Assembly (NCBI GenBank): GCA_911728455.2
Contig: OU452226.1
Location: forward strand, 25,017,128 to 25,081,127
Reading direction: 5' to 3'
Source of the DNA: Marthasterias glacialis
Taxonomy: Eukaryota; Echinodermata; Asteroidea; Forcipulatida; Asteriidae
DNA: 64,000 nt
Shown one piece after another: positions 22,474 through 32,644 of the stretch (position 1 is the stretch's first letter; every line of letters begins with the position of its first letter). A program made the translations under genes and the position numbers. The notes under the pieces were generated by a model. That model searched no databases. It worked only from the letters and a program-made list of their open reading frames with translations, and was not told the DNA's origin.

Positions 22474-25400
22474 GTAAACTTTATTGCAATTCACAGTGCT
22501 AAGGATCCTTGGCATAGGGCGGTATGCACTTTGTGAAAACAACTTGCGCCGCACACAGATCGTAAATAACACAAGTCTAAGTCTTGACTGGCACTCCAAT
22601 TCACCCCCATGGTCATTTATTATAGCTTTGGGCTTGCATGGGGGGGGGGGGGTTATTGACCTAAAAGACAGGGTGTTGATAACAAAATCATCTTGTGGTT
22701 ACACAGCGTAAAGTTTTCATTGCGGATGATCCCAAGGTTAAAAGGAAAGTTGTGTTCTTGTATTTCAGACTATGTTTCCAACCATGGACAAGACACAGCG
22801 TAAAGTTTTCATTGCGGATGATCCCAAGGTTAAAAGGAAAGTTGTGTTCTTGTATTTCAGACTATGTTTCCAACCATGGACAAGACACAGTGTAAAGTTT
22901 TCATTGCGGATGATCCCAGGGTTAAAAGGAAAGTTATGTTCTTGTATTTCAGACTATGTTTCCAACCATGGACAAGGACGTGATAGAAACAGTACTTCGA
23001 GCAAACAATGGGGCAGTAGATGTGACTATAGACCAGCTCCTAACATTGGCGGCAGACATGCCTGAAAAAAAAAACGAGCCTCCTCAGCATCCGCTACTCC
23101 CTGTAAGTCATGGTCAGGTTTCATTCCTCCTTGTGGTCATTAAATGAATTTTGAAAAACATCCAGATAGAGCAGGGTGATGAGAAGGATTTGAAAGATAT
23201 CGGAGCTCAATTTCATGGCCGTGCTTACCTCAGAATGCAGCGCATAGAATTGTACACTTTAGAGGTCCCTGTTTAAAACCTTACAGTGTCGCGGCCGTGC
23301 GATGAAGGCTCGCACCTTCAGCTCAGGCCTTTGAATCACACAGCCCGCGACACTGACGGTTTTAAACATCCGATTAAGACCTCGTCGTCACTCTTTTATT
23401 CCCTTATTCAAAACCACAGTTGGTGATATTGACTGGTCAGACAGTAGGAGGGTTAACTATTCATTTTTGTGTCCTTATGGTAACATACAGCAATATGGAG
23501 ATCCGATGAATATGGGTTTTAGTAGCCCCCCGCCAGGCACTGCACCCGTGACTCCAGATAGAGGACTTCCAGGCATGACGGACAAACCACCTCCATACTC
23601 CCCTCCGTCACCCAACAGTCCCTTCTCACAGGTTCGTTTAAAAATGTCAAGGGTTTACCCTGTGGCCATTTCTCTAAATATTTGATGGTTAATTTGCTTA
23701 GCGAGATACTGCTTATACCAATCATCCTAAAGTAATTTCAGCTTTGCTTGAATCTGGAATTGATCTACATGCTTTGATTAAAAGTTTAGACAAATCTGTT
23801 CATTGTAAAACAAGTTTCCAAGAAGATGGAATTACAAATTTGTGAAAGTACCAACAACTCCACCCTCTGTGTCTATTTATATCCCTATATATTTATTTCA
23901 GGAAATGCGCAAAAGACAACTTCCCCCAACTCCATTGCAAAGCGGGCCTCCTCAGTCAAAACCAACTCAGTTCACCTCATCCCCTGCAGTGGTGGCCCCA
24001 CCTTTACCCCCAGCCTCGCTGTTTCCCAGTAGACCTGGTACTGCGACCCCTCCTGACCCCACGCCGGTTCCCAGACACTCAAGATGGAACCCTCCACTAC
24101 TTGGGAACCTTCCATCTGACTTCCTTAGAGTGGTGCCAGCCAAGACAACTCAGGTAAGCACTGTGTTCTTTATGGAGAGGTAACAAGGTTCCAACCATCA
24201 GTTTTTCGGGATAGTGTTTTACTCAGTCATTTGTGGGATCCAGACAGTAATTTACCCTAGCAGTGTCCCAGGCCCTTTAAATCGGCCCTATTTATAGCAC
24301 ATTTGCATAGGCTACAACACTCCTTTGGAGTATGCAGCACCGGCAGCCAAATAGGCACACAAGTTGCTAATCATTCACATCAACAATCTCTACCCTCGCA
24401 GGTACCCATTTACTCCTGGGTGATGAGAAGTACTTATATAGTTAAGTGTCTTGCACAAGAACACAAGTGTCACGAGCGGGATTCGAACCCACACTCTGAT
24501 GATTCAGCCAGCAAAACTTGAGCTCGAACCAATCAGCTGTTTTGTAGAGCCACAAATTCTTCAAAAAAGAGATAATTACGCAGCCTATCCGTAAGAAGAG
24601 ACCAGGCATGTAGCTTTGCAGCTGATCGGCAGATTCCTCGTTTTTTGGGTTCTCAACTGTGCCGCTGCAAAATTGAAAAATATATATGTATCTGTTGTAG
24701 ATGTTTTTAAATTGACTTGTTATTGTTGCCCAGCAGAACGCCTCGGTTCCTCGTCTGCAGCAGAATACAATGGTGTCCGCTGATCTCCAGCAGCGAATGG
24801 AGAAGAATGTGAGACAACGAAAGAGCATCGACATCAACGATGTGGAGATGCAGCAGATGCTGGAAGATGAGAGATTTGCTCTGACTCTGCAAAATGAAGA
24901 ATTTCTGCACGAGCTCCAGAGAAATCCAGAATTTATCGCCGCTCTCGACAGCGGTACGTGTATCATTCATTTGCATTTTTCGATTCGTCTAAGAAACCTG
25001 TCCCCTTGAAGATGTATAATTAAAAAATAATAATAATAATATAATAATAATAGACACTCTACCCTGAAGATTTGTAATTAAAAAATAATAATAATAGACA
25101 TATGCGGCATGCATCAAACTCAAGTTCTGTGGCTGAATTAACAGAGTGTGGGTTTGATTTCCGGTCACGAAGCTTGTATCCTTGAGCAAGGATCAATGGG
25201 AACTTGCGAGGGCTGAGACATTACTGTGTTGGATTTACCCCTCGGCACTAATTTAAGCAGCTTGAGGTTATATGCTCCCCAGGGAGTTAAGAAAGTTTGA
25301 GGAATGGTCTAAGTATGCCTGATGAACAGGGATAAAAAGGTTGTAAAGCTCCTCGATCTAGCTACTACGATATGTGCTTTGTAAAGGACCAATTATTATT

Positions 25401-28400
25401 GTTGTTATTTTTAATGTTGTTTATTTAGTGCTGGTGTCCACTAACTATGAGGCACGTAGAATGAACATTTTTACTCTGGTCATTTGGCAATTTATTTCAT
25501 TCCTTAAATCATCTCAGCGTCCTGGGGGAGTATACAGCCTGTGCTGCTGAGTATGTAGCGCATCAAGCTAAAACAAATCACAAAAACCATCGCTGCCTTC
25601 AGAGGAACTTATTTACTCCTGGATGAAGAGAAGCAATTATAGTTGAGTGTCTTGCTCAAGGGCACAAGTGTCATATGCCTGGGATTCGAACCCACACCCC
25701 AATGACTTTGCCATTTAGAACTTGAGTCCAGTGTGCTTCGGACCGGTCGGCCACGACGTACCGACACGATTATGAATATCGTACTTCATCAAATTTGTAA
25801 TTTTTATCTTGTAGATTATTCGCAGTCTGTCACGGACACCGCCGCCCCAACTCAGTTTCCTGAATCTGCCAGAGGGAGTATCCAGGCAGGCCAAGTCACT
25901 TCAGGTGCCTTACCCCAAGCAGAGGTAGGGGCAGCTGGGGGCATCTCTACCGATGATATCGAATTTAGAAACAAACTCTCTCACATGGGAAAGAGTAAGT
26001 AGAATCCTTTACAGACCAGTGATTAGTCAGGAATATTTTCATATTTAAGGTTTTAACAGTCTTTTTTGAGTTTTTCTTGAAAGAGGTGAAATTGCATTTA
26101 CCTCAACTTTCCCCCCCTCCCAATCCTTTAGAGGAGTGTAGTGGCCGAGCGGTCTAGATCAATGGACTCAAGTTCTGGTGTTGTGGGCAGTAGAGTGTGG
26201 GTTCAAATCCTGGTCATGTCCTTGAGCAAGATACTTTACCATAATTGTTTTGTCCTTCAGATGGGAATTAAAGCCAAATGTCCCATGTACTTGGATTGGC
26301 AGTGCACGTAAAAGAACCTAGAACTTATCGTGGAAGAGTAGGGGAATTACCCCGGTGTTTCTGGTTCACATAGCGAGCTCCTTTGTTTACAGGTTTCCTC
26401 GGGCTTGAGAGCTACAGTGATTGAGTTCACTTACGAGGCATCCTTGGTTTCATTACCAGAAAGATATAATGATAGTAATAAATAATCAAAATCAAACTAC
26501 TTGTTTCATGTGATTCTGTTGGACTGAGGACTGCACTAGTAAACTGATCATGCTTTACATGAGATCAGGCATACCACCATAATCAGAGTTCCACCAGTGA
26601 CGCAGAGATGTTTAAAGTTGGTTGGCAGTAGACTGCACCACACCTGGAGTACCCATACAAGATGCTGTATAAATGAGTCTCATATTCAAAAACTTAGCAT
26701 GTACATGTCTTACATTTGCACGTCAGAAAAGTGAACTAGATGGATAGCACATTATAAATGCTTTACATTATTAGTAAGGGAATAAAAGAGTGGCGACGAG
26801 GTCTTAAAACAGTCAGTGCTGCGGCCCGTGTGATGTAAAGGCCCAAGCCGAATGTGAGGGCTATTATCACACTGCTACGACACTGTAAGGTTTTAAACGG
26901 CCAATTAAGACCAAGTCACCACTCTTTTATTCCCATTCATACATGCCCTTTTTTTATTACAAAAATTTTTTTCGAAACAAGTCAGAGAACAAACCTTTGC
27001 TTGCTTTGCAATGATTTTTGCTGCCAGCTTTGCACTGTGGGTCTGTTTCGCGCGTCTTCATGTACGTTTTCTACATGTTAAGAGTATCAAAGCAGGAAAC
27101 CTGACAAACAGAACCGGTCTTAAATAGCTCCAGCCGTGTTTTTATCAGCCGTTTAATACCAGGTAAACACAATCATGTGACCACCTTTCAACCAATAGGA
27201 ATGCTTAAACTGTCTCGGGTATTTATGAATGTGGGTTATTCATGACCAATCACTTTGATGTGTTTTTATTCACAGCCACAAGGTACAAGTTCACTCAAAT
27301 GGCAAAGAAGTTCAACAAGAAGAAGAAGAGGAGCTCAAAACCTCAGTATCCTTTGATTCATTTTTTTAATTATTTTTTTTAGATATTATCATAAAAATAG
27401 TAAGGAGACGATTGTTTTACATCATAACCACAGATGCCTTTTACATGCACAAAGTGAGCCACCAAGGTACAACCCATGCCAAAGCATGGTATTCCACTGT
27501 ATGTAGCAACCCTTCTCTCCCCCCCCCCAATCATCACCACCATCACCCCCATGATGATTATTATTGCAAAGGTACCTGAGGCACGGAGTAAGTAGATAGT
27601 TCCATTTTGGGAGGAGGGAGGACAGTGGAGGGGGGGCGACAATTATTTACAATGTTATTAGTTGATGTTCTGAACCTTATGTAGCTGGTGATTTAGATTA
27701 GAACATTTTACCTTTGTAACCTCCCCCAACCCCACCCCCACCCCCACCCCCTGGTTACGCTACTCTAGAGGCATCATGGGAGTAGGAAGTATTTGAACTA
27801 AACACTTACGTACATGTAACTAACCACCATCAGGCACCTACTGGGCACCCTGCTAAATGCATCAGAATGCAACGCAGCTGAGATAAAAACCCTTCTAAAT
27901 GCAACAGAGGATTCTATTGCATTGTCACCAGCCTTGGTGCTGGTCAGTTACCCTGCTAAAAGCACCAATATGCATTGAAGTTTGCTGGGGACTAGACTGT
28001 TTGCTGGGGACTGGGATTGTACAGTACGTGGACATGTCCAGGCCATGTGGCACATTGCTAGATGCAGCACAGAGTGACAGAGTATGGGATTGGAGTAGGC
28101 TGCTAATCGCAATAAACTACAACATTTTTTACTATTTCTGCACTTTGTTGTAGTTGGCAGGGTTAGGATTAACATATATTACTAGGAGGGTGCTTATGTA
28201 CTTACAAACCTCAAAAAAAGTTCCCTACCATCGTAAGAGACATCAAAACCCACAGAAACAGAAAGAGGATGGGTGCAGATAAATCAAAGTTGAATAAACA
28301 CAAAAAGCCATGAAAGCGATCCTGTAAACACACTCCAAAAGGAAGCAATTTCCTCATCGACTATGCTATCAAATTATGGAATACTTATCAACATCAGAAA

Positions 28401-30281
28401 ATGTTATGAAAGTGAAATGAATTACATCGAAACAGAGAGAAATGTTCCAGTAAGGTTTGCGGTAACACCATTTATGTGTAAAATCTTGCTCTGTGAGTTG
28501 TGGTGGTTCTGAAAAGATGTTTCGATCAGTATGCTCTGATCTTCTTCAGGAGAAAGATTAGAGACAGTGTTATCCCTGTTGGAAGTTGTCTAGGTTCACA
28601 GAGTTAATCTCAAACAAAGCATCTACATCTCAACATGCTCAAGGTAAACTGAAAGAAAGACCTGAAAGATCTCAGTGGTACTGTGGTTTCGGAAGATATT
28701 GTTTACAAAATCCTTAACGCCGACTGTCAGACTTGATGGGTTACCGGCAGCATCGACGATGAATCTCCTTGACGACTATGATGTGAATGGGGACAGTGCG
28801 CTGCTGGGTACCAGGCAAGAAGTCCAGGAGAATTTCTACAGCGATTCAAAGGTAAGCTGTGAGATCAAGTCTTGTGAAAGTTTGTGTCTGTTCGTTTTGC
28901 TTTTCTTTGTCGGCTTCATAGAAGACAATTATAATGCGTTTAATATCAAGAATGGCCTTTTCTTCCAATAGACCTTATGCACATGACGTCATTTGAGTAG
29001 GGCGCCCTCACTTGAAGGTCAAAAGGACATTGTTCATTTGCTAGTCATGTGCGGTTGTGCATTTCCGTTGTTTCATCATCAGTTAACCTCCGAAATGGCG
29101 GTTTGATGACGTCAATGCATATTAGGTCTATACATATAAGAGAAACTATAACATTAACATAAACACTGAGAAGTCAATGTAGTAGCCGTGTTAAAAATAA
29201 AATAAGTGGGCATCATTCTTTATCCTTGCCGTCCGAGTGCAACAAACTCATATTTTCTTGAAAGAAATCAAGCATTCACCATGAGGAGAAAGAAATAGTC
29301 CACATTGTGTCCAAGCCTGCAGTTTTTGTCTTTCTGGTGATGCACAGAGTCTGTAAACCTCCTGAATTGTAACATCTGGGAGGCTCTGCATCTAGAACAG
29401 TGGGAAACCCAGACCTACAAGCCATTTATCAGGAACTTTTACTGTCGTCAAATCTCACCTCCCTGAATAACCTCTGTGAAAGTTCAAGTTGTGACCAAAC
29501 TAAAGTTTGTGAAGTCGGCTTTGAACCTGTGTATGCCTTGGCTGAAGTTATTGTTTCTATATTTTATTTTTTTTCTGCAAAAAACAAGTATTAATTTACA
29601 GCTTAAAATGCATGTGATTAGACATATTTAATACAGGGCTCTGCTAGGGTTCAAGAGGGGCTCCGAGGTTAAATTCAGTTTTGTGATACACTCATTTTCT
29701 AACAGATGGAGTCCTTATGAAAGTGGACAGAATGTTGCAAGTCTCTGACCTCACGTTAAACAGGTGTTGCCGTTGTATTTGTTACCCTTCCTTCGATGAC
29801 GTCACATTGTAGCTTATTCCTGGATGTCTGTGGTATTCAATCAAAACGACTTTAATGTTTATCTTTTGACTAGCGAAAAATTCCTGAGTGAAATGTACAG
29901 ACCCGTTCATTGTGGACATCTGATGATGTATGTTTTAAATTTCTCTCTGAAAGAATAGCAAAAAAATGATATTTGAAACCATTTTAAGGTGATGTCAGAC
30001 ACTTTTTTCCAACTTTCATTAGGACTCTATTTATTGGAAAAATTACTGCGTCAAAAAACTGAATTTGACTGAAGAGCCCCCCACTCCCTTTAAGTTCCTT
30101 ATTTGCTTCACTATGCGTACCCATCCCATACCCATCCCCACCCTCGTCCCCCATTTCACACACCCATCTGCATGTTTTATCCCAGAAGCAAAAATCCCCA
30201 AAGAAGAAAGTACGAGACTTTGAGGAGCCGATAATATTCTACCAGGAGGACAACGAGTTTGCTTTGCATGAAGAGAGCTAA
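22282..30281 (+). CDS. CUEDC1: CUE domain-containing protein 1 (9 coding exons)
   Basis: Adaptor-type protein with an N-terminal CUE domain, a small three-helix fold of a family that binds ubiquitin. Coding exons: 22282-22473, 22953-23102, 23491-23631, 23902-24153, 24734-24953, 25815-25994, 27276-27345, 28731-28851, 30186-30281. They total 1422 nt (473 residues plus stop), with phases consistent throughout. Human CUEDC1 is shorter (about 386 residues). The CUE segment (about residues 55-98) shows the MFP motif in DFKTMFPTMDKDVIETVLRA and the LL pair in TIDQLLTLA, nearly identical to human. The conserved RWNPPLLGNLPSDFLRVVP block, a charged coiled-coil-like region (DDVEMQQMLEDERFALTLQN area) and a lysine-rich stretch follow. 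The start lies in a good context (ACCATGG). Intron 1 ends in a triplicated acceptor and intron 7 is U12-type. Confidence 0.94.
22701..22976 (+). repeat. 92 bp tandem triplication spanning the CUEDC1 exon 2 acceptor
   Basis: Three head-to-tail units start at 22701, 22793 and 22885. Each ends with TGTATTTCAG plus the first exon bases (ACTATGTTTCCAACCATGGA). Only the third runs into the true exon at 22977. Few differences between units. Confidence 0.93.
22953..23102 (+). CDS. CUEDC1: CUEDC1 exon 2 (CUE domain core)
   Basis: 50 codons encoding the bulk of the CUE domain. The acceptor TATTTCAG and the first 21 or so exon bases are the third copy of a 92 bp tandem repeat. Only this copy keeps the reading frame. 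Donor GTAAGT. Confidence 0.93.
23275..23405. mobile_element. Fragment of the GGGAATAAAAGAG MITE family
   Basis: Lies in CUEDC1 intron 2. Matches the 26778-26934 element, with GTGTCGCGGCC, GTTTTAAAC and the end CACTCTTTTATTCCC. The left terminus is degraded. Confidence 0.6.
23491..23631 (+). CDS. CUEDC1: CUEDC1 exon 3
   Basis: 47 codons, Pro-rich, including TDKPPPYSPPSPNSPFSQ, which resembles the PPPVYSPPAY segment of human CUEDC1. Acceptor ACATACAG, donor GTTCGT (weak). Phase 0 on both sides. Confidence 0.85.
23902..24153 (+). CDS. CUEDC1: CUEDC1 exon 4
   Basis: 84 codons; Pro-rich, then the signature block RWNPPLLGNLPSDFLRV shared with vertebrate CUEDC1. Acceptor ATTTCAG, donor GTAAGC. Confidence 0.93.
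24270..24518 (-). mobile_element. SINE family A, antisense, in CUEDC1 intron 4
   Basis: Complement of the head (GGGATTCGAACCCACACTCT) and body (CTTGCACAAGAACACAAGTG), with a diverged 3' half toward 24270. Confidence 0.7.
24734..24953 (+). CDS. CUEDC1: CUEDC1 exon 5
   Basis: Encodes a charged helical segment with QQMLEDERFALTLQNEEFL and LQRNPEFIAALD. The acceptor is a tandem CAGCAG, so the exon can start at 24734 or 24737 (one Gln more or less). Donor GTACGT; exits in phase 1. Confidence 0.92.
25020..25096. repeat. AAT microsatellite patches
   Basis: Two AATAATAAT runs (25028-25051 and 25083-25097) embedded in a short duplicated segment (AAGATGTATAATTAAAAAAT and AAGATTTGTAATTAAAAAAT). Confidence 0.85.
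25105..25395 (+). mobile_element. SINE family A in CUEDC1 intron 5
   Basis: Diverged head (CAAGTTCTGTGGCTGAATTA, GTGGGTTTGATTTCCGGTCA), body word CTTGAGCAAGGAT and a tail with CTCCCCAGGGAGTTAAGAAA, like the 2004 copy. Confidence 0.7.
25480..25765 (-). mobile_element. SINE family A, antisense, in CUEDC1 intron 5
   Basis: Complement of the head near 25690-25765 (GATTCGAACCCACACCCCAA, CGGTCGGCCACGAC), with body CTTGCTCAAGGGCACAAGTG. The end is only about 50 bp before exon 6. Confidence 0.75.
25815..25994 (+). CDS. CUEDC1: CUEDC1 exon 6
   Basis: 180 nt encoding DYSQSVTDTAAPTQFPES through TDDIEFRNKLSHMGK. Acceptor CTTGTAG, donor GTAAGT. A SINE in antisense orientation lies immediately upstream. 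Confidence 0.9.
26132..26500 (+). mobile_element. SINE family A in CUEDC1 intron 6
   Basis: Head GTAGTGGCCGAGCGGTCTAG, B-box GGTTCAAATCC, body with CTTGAGCAAGATACTTTACC and a long 3' part with GAACTTATCGTGGAAGAG. This is the longer version of the family. Confidence 0.8.
26778..26934. mobile_element. MITE with about 30 bp inverted repeats in CUEDC1 intron 6
   Basis: The left end GGGAATAAAAGAGTGGCGAC plus GAGGTCTTAA is complemented at the right by TTAAGACC and CACCACTCTTTTATTCCC. 157 bp. Related fragments at 23275 and 60455. Confidence 0.78.
27276..27345 (+). CDS. CUEDC1: CUEDC1 exon 7
   Basis: 70 nt encoding TRYKFTQMAKKFNKKKKRSS, a strongly basic segment. It is followed by GTATCCTTT, an exact match to the U12-type donor consensus. 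Exits in phase 2. Confidence 0.9.
27346..28730 (+). other. U12-type (minor spliceosome) intron of CUEDC1
   Basis: The 5' splice site GTATCCTTT is exact. The branch-point word TCCTTAAC sits at 28711-28718, 12-14 nt before the CAG acceptor ending at 28730. No good U2-type polypyrimidine tract is present. The splice joins CCT-CA to A-CTT and keeps the reading frame across Gln-Leu. The 1.4 kb intron otherwise holds simple C-rich and unique sequence. Confidence 0.88.
28731..28851 (+). CDS. CUEDC1: CUEDC1 exon 8
   Basis: 121 nt encoding LDGLPAASTMNLLDDYDVNG then ALLGTRQEVQENFYSDSK. Preceded by the U12 branch site and followed by the ordinary donor GTAAGC. Confidence 0.9.
28969..29130. mobile_element. 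MITE, TAGACC clan, family 4, in CUEDC1 intron 8
   Basis: 162 bp. Ends TAGACCTTATGCACATGACG and GACGTCAATGCATATTAGGT+CTA, with TGACGTCA near both ends and a GGCGCCCTC word inside. TA on each side. Confidence 0.75.
29480..29690. repeat. Dispersed repeat in CUEDC1 intron 8
   Basis: Shares GTTCAAGTTGTGACC, GCTTTGAA, TACGCC/TATGCCTTG, AATTTACAGCTTAAAATGCA and TACAGGGC...GCTAGG with 44276-44470. Origin unknown. Confidence 0.6.
30186..30281 (+). CDS. CUEDC1: CUEDC1 exon 9 (terminal coding exon)
   Basis: 31 codons plus TAA, entered in phase 0 after TATCCCAG. Encodes a basic KQKSPKKKVRD start and the acidic end FYQEDNEFALHEES. Confidence 0.88.
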   Translation, partial: KQKSPKKKVRDFEEPIIFYQEDNEFALHEES

Positions 30282-30602
30282 TGTTAGATCGCTAACAAGC
30301 AATTAATGCATCTATGTGCTGGCATGCTGTGTATGTATAAATGTGTGCAGTAGTGTTAAGGGGGTTAGACATGTAGCAGGCCAGGAATTTCATCTTTGAG
30401 AGGGCAAGGTCATTTTCATTTTGTAAAGGGGCACTTCCATTGAAAAATCTTACAGTTTGTGGGAACCTTATGAAGGGGGCACCAAGGCCAAGACCAGGGC
30501 AACAGAGGTCATGGCCTCCGTTTAATTCCAGGCCTGATGTAGAGTAGCTTTTATAGCCGGGAGTGTGGTTCCACAAACTATCTGGTTCTTTTTAAAGGAG
30601 GT

Positions 30603-30848
30603 CCAAATCAAAGATTTGGGGGAATTCTGGCTGAAATGTGAAACCCCACTGGACGCCATTTCAGCAAATAACTCCATTAATACAACAATAGATCAGTGCA
30701 AATCAGTGCAGACAATGACCATTGCTATCAATGGGAGACAAAGCATTTACTTGCTGAAATGGCGCCCATTTTTCACGTTCCAACAATACATTGTAGATAA
30801 AGCTCCAGTTCCCCATTTTGCGCCTTCAGCGCTCTGTAATCTTTGGTC
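30603..30848. mobile_element. MITE with ACCAAAGATTATAGAG ends, copy 2 (diverged)
   Basis: Shares the interior of 41033-41282 (CACTGGACGCCATTTC, GCTATCAATGGGA, GAAATGGCGCCCAT, CCAGTTCCCCAT) and the end CTGTAATCTTTGGTCC. Confidence 0.7.
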
Positions 30849-31547
30849 CAAATTGCTTTTTAAAGTACAGTTCATGTGTTACAATTAAACATGATATATT
30901 GCATGCTAGCATAGTGCCCCAACATTCAGAACCACAGTGGACGATAATTGAATGGTCAGACAGTAGGAGGGTTAAATTCTTATCATTGAAAGAAAAGGGG
31001 AATATGTATTGATGGCCTGAATGTTGTTGTTTTTTGCTTCAATTTGTTTTGCTTTTTAAGTTAAACCGTTGGCTATTATTGCAAGTCATTTTTATTTACA
31101 TTGTACTTAATTTCTTTTTCTTTTTTTTTGCTCATCATTTGAAATAATTTGATTACTTTACTATCATATTAAAATTCATTTATGCATTCATTTCTTATCT
31201 CATACCTTTCAGTGATAATGTGCATAATGAAGACATAAATTGTTTAATTGTTTTAAATTGTTGGGTGAAACTTTCAAGGAAATTTTACTTATATACAAGC
31301 TTTCAGAGAATAATCTTTCAAAAATGTATGATGTACATGAAATAAGAAAACAGCAGTAGTTTGTCATAAACTGTTTATATTAATGTTACACAATGCATCT
31401 TCATAAAAAAAATTAGATTATCAAAAAATAATATCTGTAAGGAAATTGTTTCGTATCAAAGTTTTGATTTTCAACAAATACTGGACGTTTGTGTCTTTTC
31501 TCTTTTCAACGTTGTAACGTTTCCACTTTTTCTTGCTTGTTCTACAG

Positions 31548-31712
31548 CCATTTCAAGTCTAGCGAATATTCAGCTTACCTTACAGACAAGACTGTATCTC
31601 ATCCACCAAGGAATTACCTCAACGAAGAGTCCGTCGCTCATTAAGTACCAACTAATTCATTCTCGTCCCGAATACGTTGGTGTTACAGACCCTTTACCCT
31701 CAATCCAGAGCG
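31548..31712 (+). other. Orphan exon-like segment
   Basis: 165 nt between a strong acceptor (TTGCTTGTTCTACAG) and a good donor (GCG/GTAAGG), open in one frame for its whole length. In another frame it reads a 33-codon tail ending in TAA. It lies 1.3 kb beyond the CUEDC1 stop on the same strand, so it could be a spliced 3' untranslated exon, an alternative last exon or an exon of an unseen transcript. No protein family recognised. Confidence 0.25.
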
Positions 31713-32236
31713 GTAAGGAGAATATATTGAGAGTACAGTGACGTGGTTTTGGTTGATGCTGGTGTTGGACCTTAACATGGCCCAACATAATTGAAGAGAA
31801 ATAAGCAGTCATGAAGCTTGGTATGCGATTGGCAACCAACGCTTACCAAAATTATTAAGTAACACGTAAACAGTTTAAGTCAATGACTGGATGACACCTA
31901 CATTAATCATGAACTGCGTGTTTATAAATTGAACCATGAAGAACATCTTCGCATAAGGAAACAAAATTTGTGGCGTTTTGGGCTACAACATTTCCATAGA
32001 TGGGACCCTACTGAAGTACAGGCTGTGTTCAATCAATTTAGCTTGAAACCTGTTTTCTACCAGTTTTTAAAAACGATGTTGAAGGCCACAACGCCACTTT
32101 TCTACTAATGCAGGGAAACTAATGCAACACGGGCATGTGATCAGAAAGCAATTTTGGTCACCGATGATTACTGAATACCGTGTGTAATGGTCTGGAATGG
32201 ACTGAGTAGACTTGGTTCAGGATTACTGGACAGTCA

Positions 32237-32402
32237 ACCAGTTGCCGCCGGGATTCTTTTAGTTTTTTTCCCGTCCCCCTGGCGGGATGATTTTGTTGGA
32301 ATTGCTGGAACCATTTTTTTTTCTCTGGGGGTACCGCTGGCACAAAGAAACCCTGACTTGACAAAGCCACGAGAACAACAATTCTCTTTATTGCAGCCTG
32401 CA
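32237..32402. repeat. Dispersed repeat, AACCAGTTGCCGCCGGGAT family
   Basis: Shares CAACCAGTTGCCGCCGGGAT at one end, and CTGGCACAAAGAAACC, CTTGACAAAGCCA and GAGAACAACAATTCTC at the other, with 56224-56360 (same strand), 59690-59845 (complement) and a scrap at 51405-51440. Nature unknown. Confidence 0.65.
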
Positions 32403-32471
32403 ATGTGATGAATGTGTCTACACAGTACACACACATGTACAGAGTTCAGTGCAAAGTTGTGCCACTACAGA

Positions 32472-32644
32472 CAATTATCATGCTGCCACCACCTTGGTCA
32501 TGTTCCTTGTATCCAATAACAGCAAAGAAAGTTAATATTCATTGTACAAACAGGAACCAGACTATTTCTCCTTCCAGCCTCAGTTCGGTTACATTAATTT
32601 GAATGGGAGAAAATCAAGATGGCGGCACCATGATAAAGGTCTAT
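32472..32644. mobile_element. MITE, TAGACC clan, family 1 copy 3
   Basis: Same orientation as the 13061 copy: CCTTGGTCATGTTCCTTGTA, CCTTCCAGCCTCAGTTCGGT and the end CACCATGATAAAGGTCTATA. Confidence 0.8.

Noticed and set aside
22150-22599. 149-codon antisense ORF over CUEDC1 exon 1
   Set aside because: It is the reverse complement of a GC-rich coding exon with confirmed splice sites on the plus strand.
22695-23065. Repetitive ORFs reading through intron 1 and exon 2 of CUEDC1
   Set aside because: They arise from the 92 bp triplication and are out of frame with the CUE domain.
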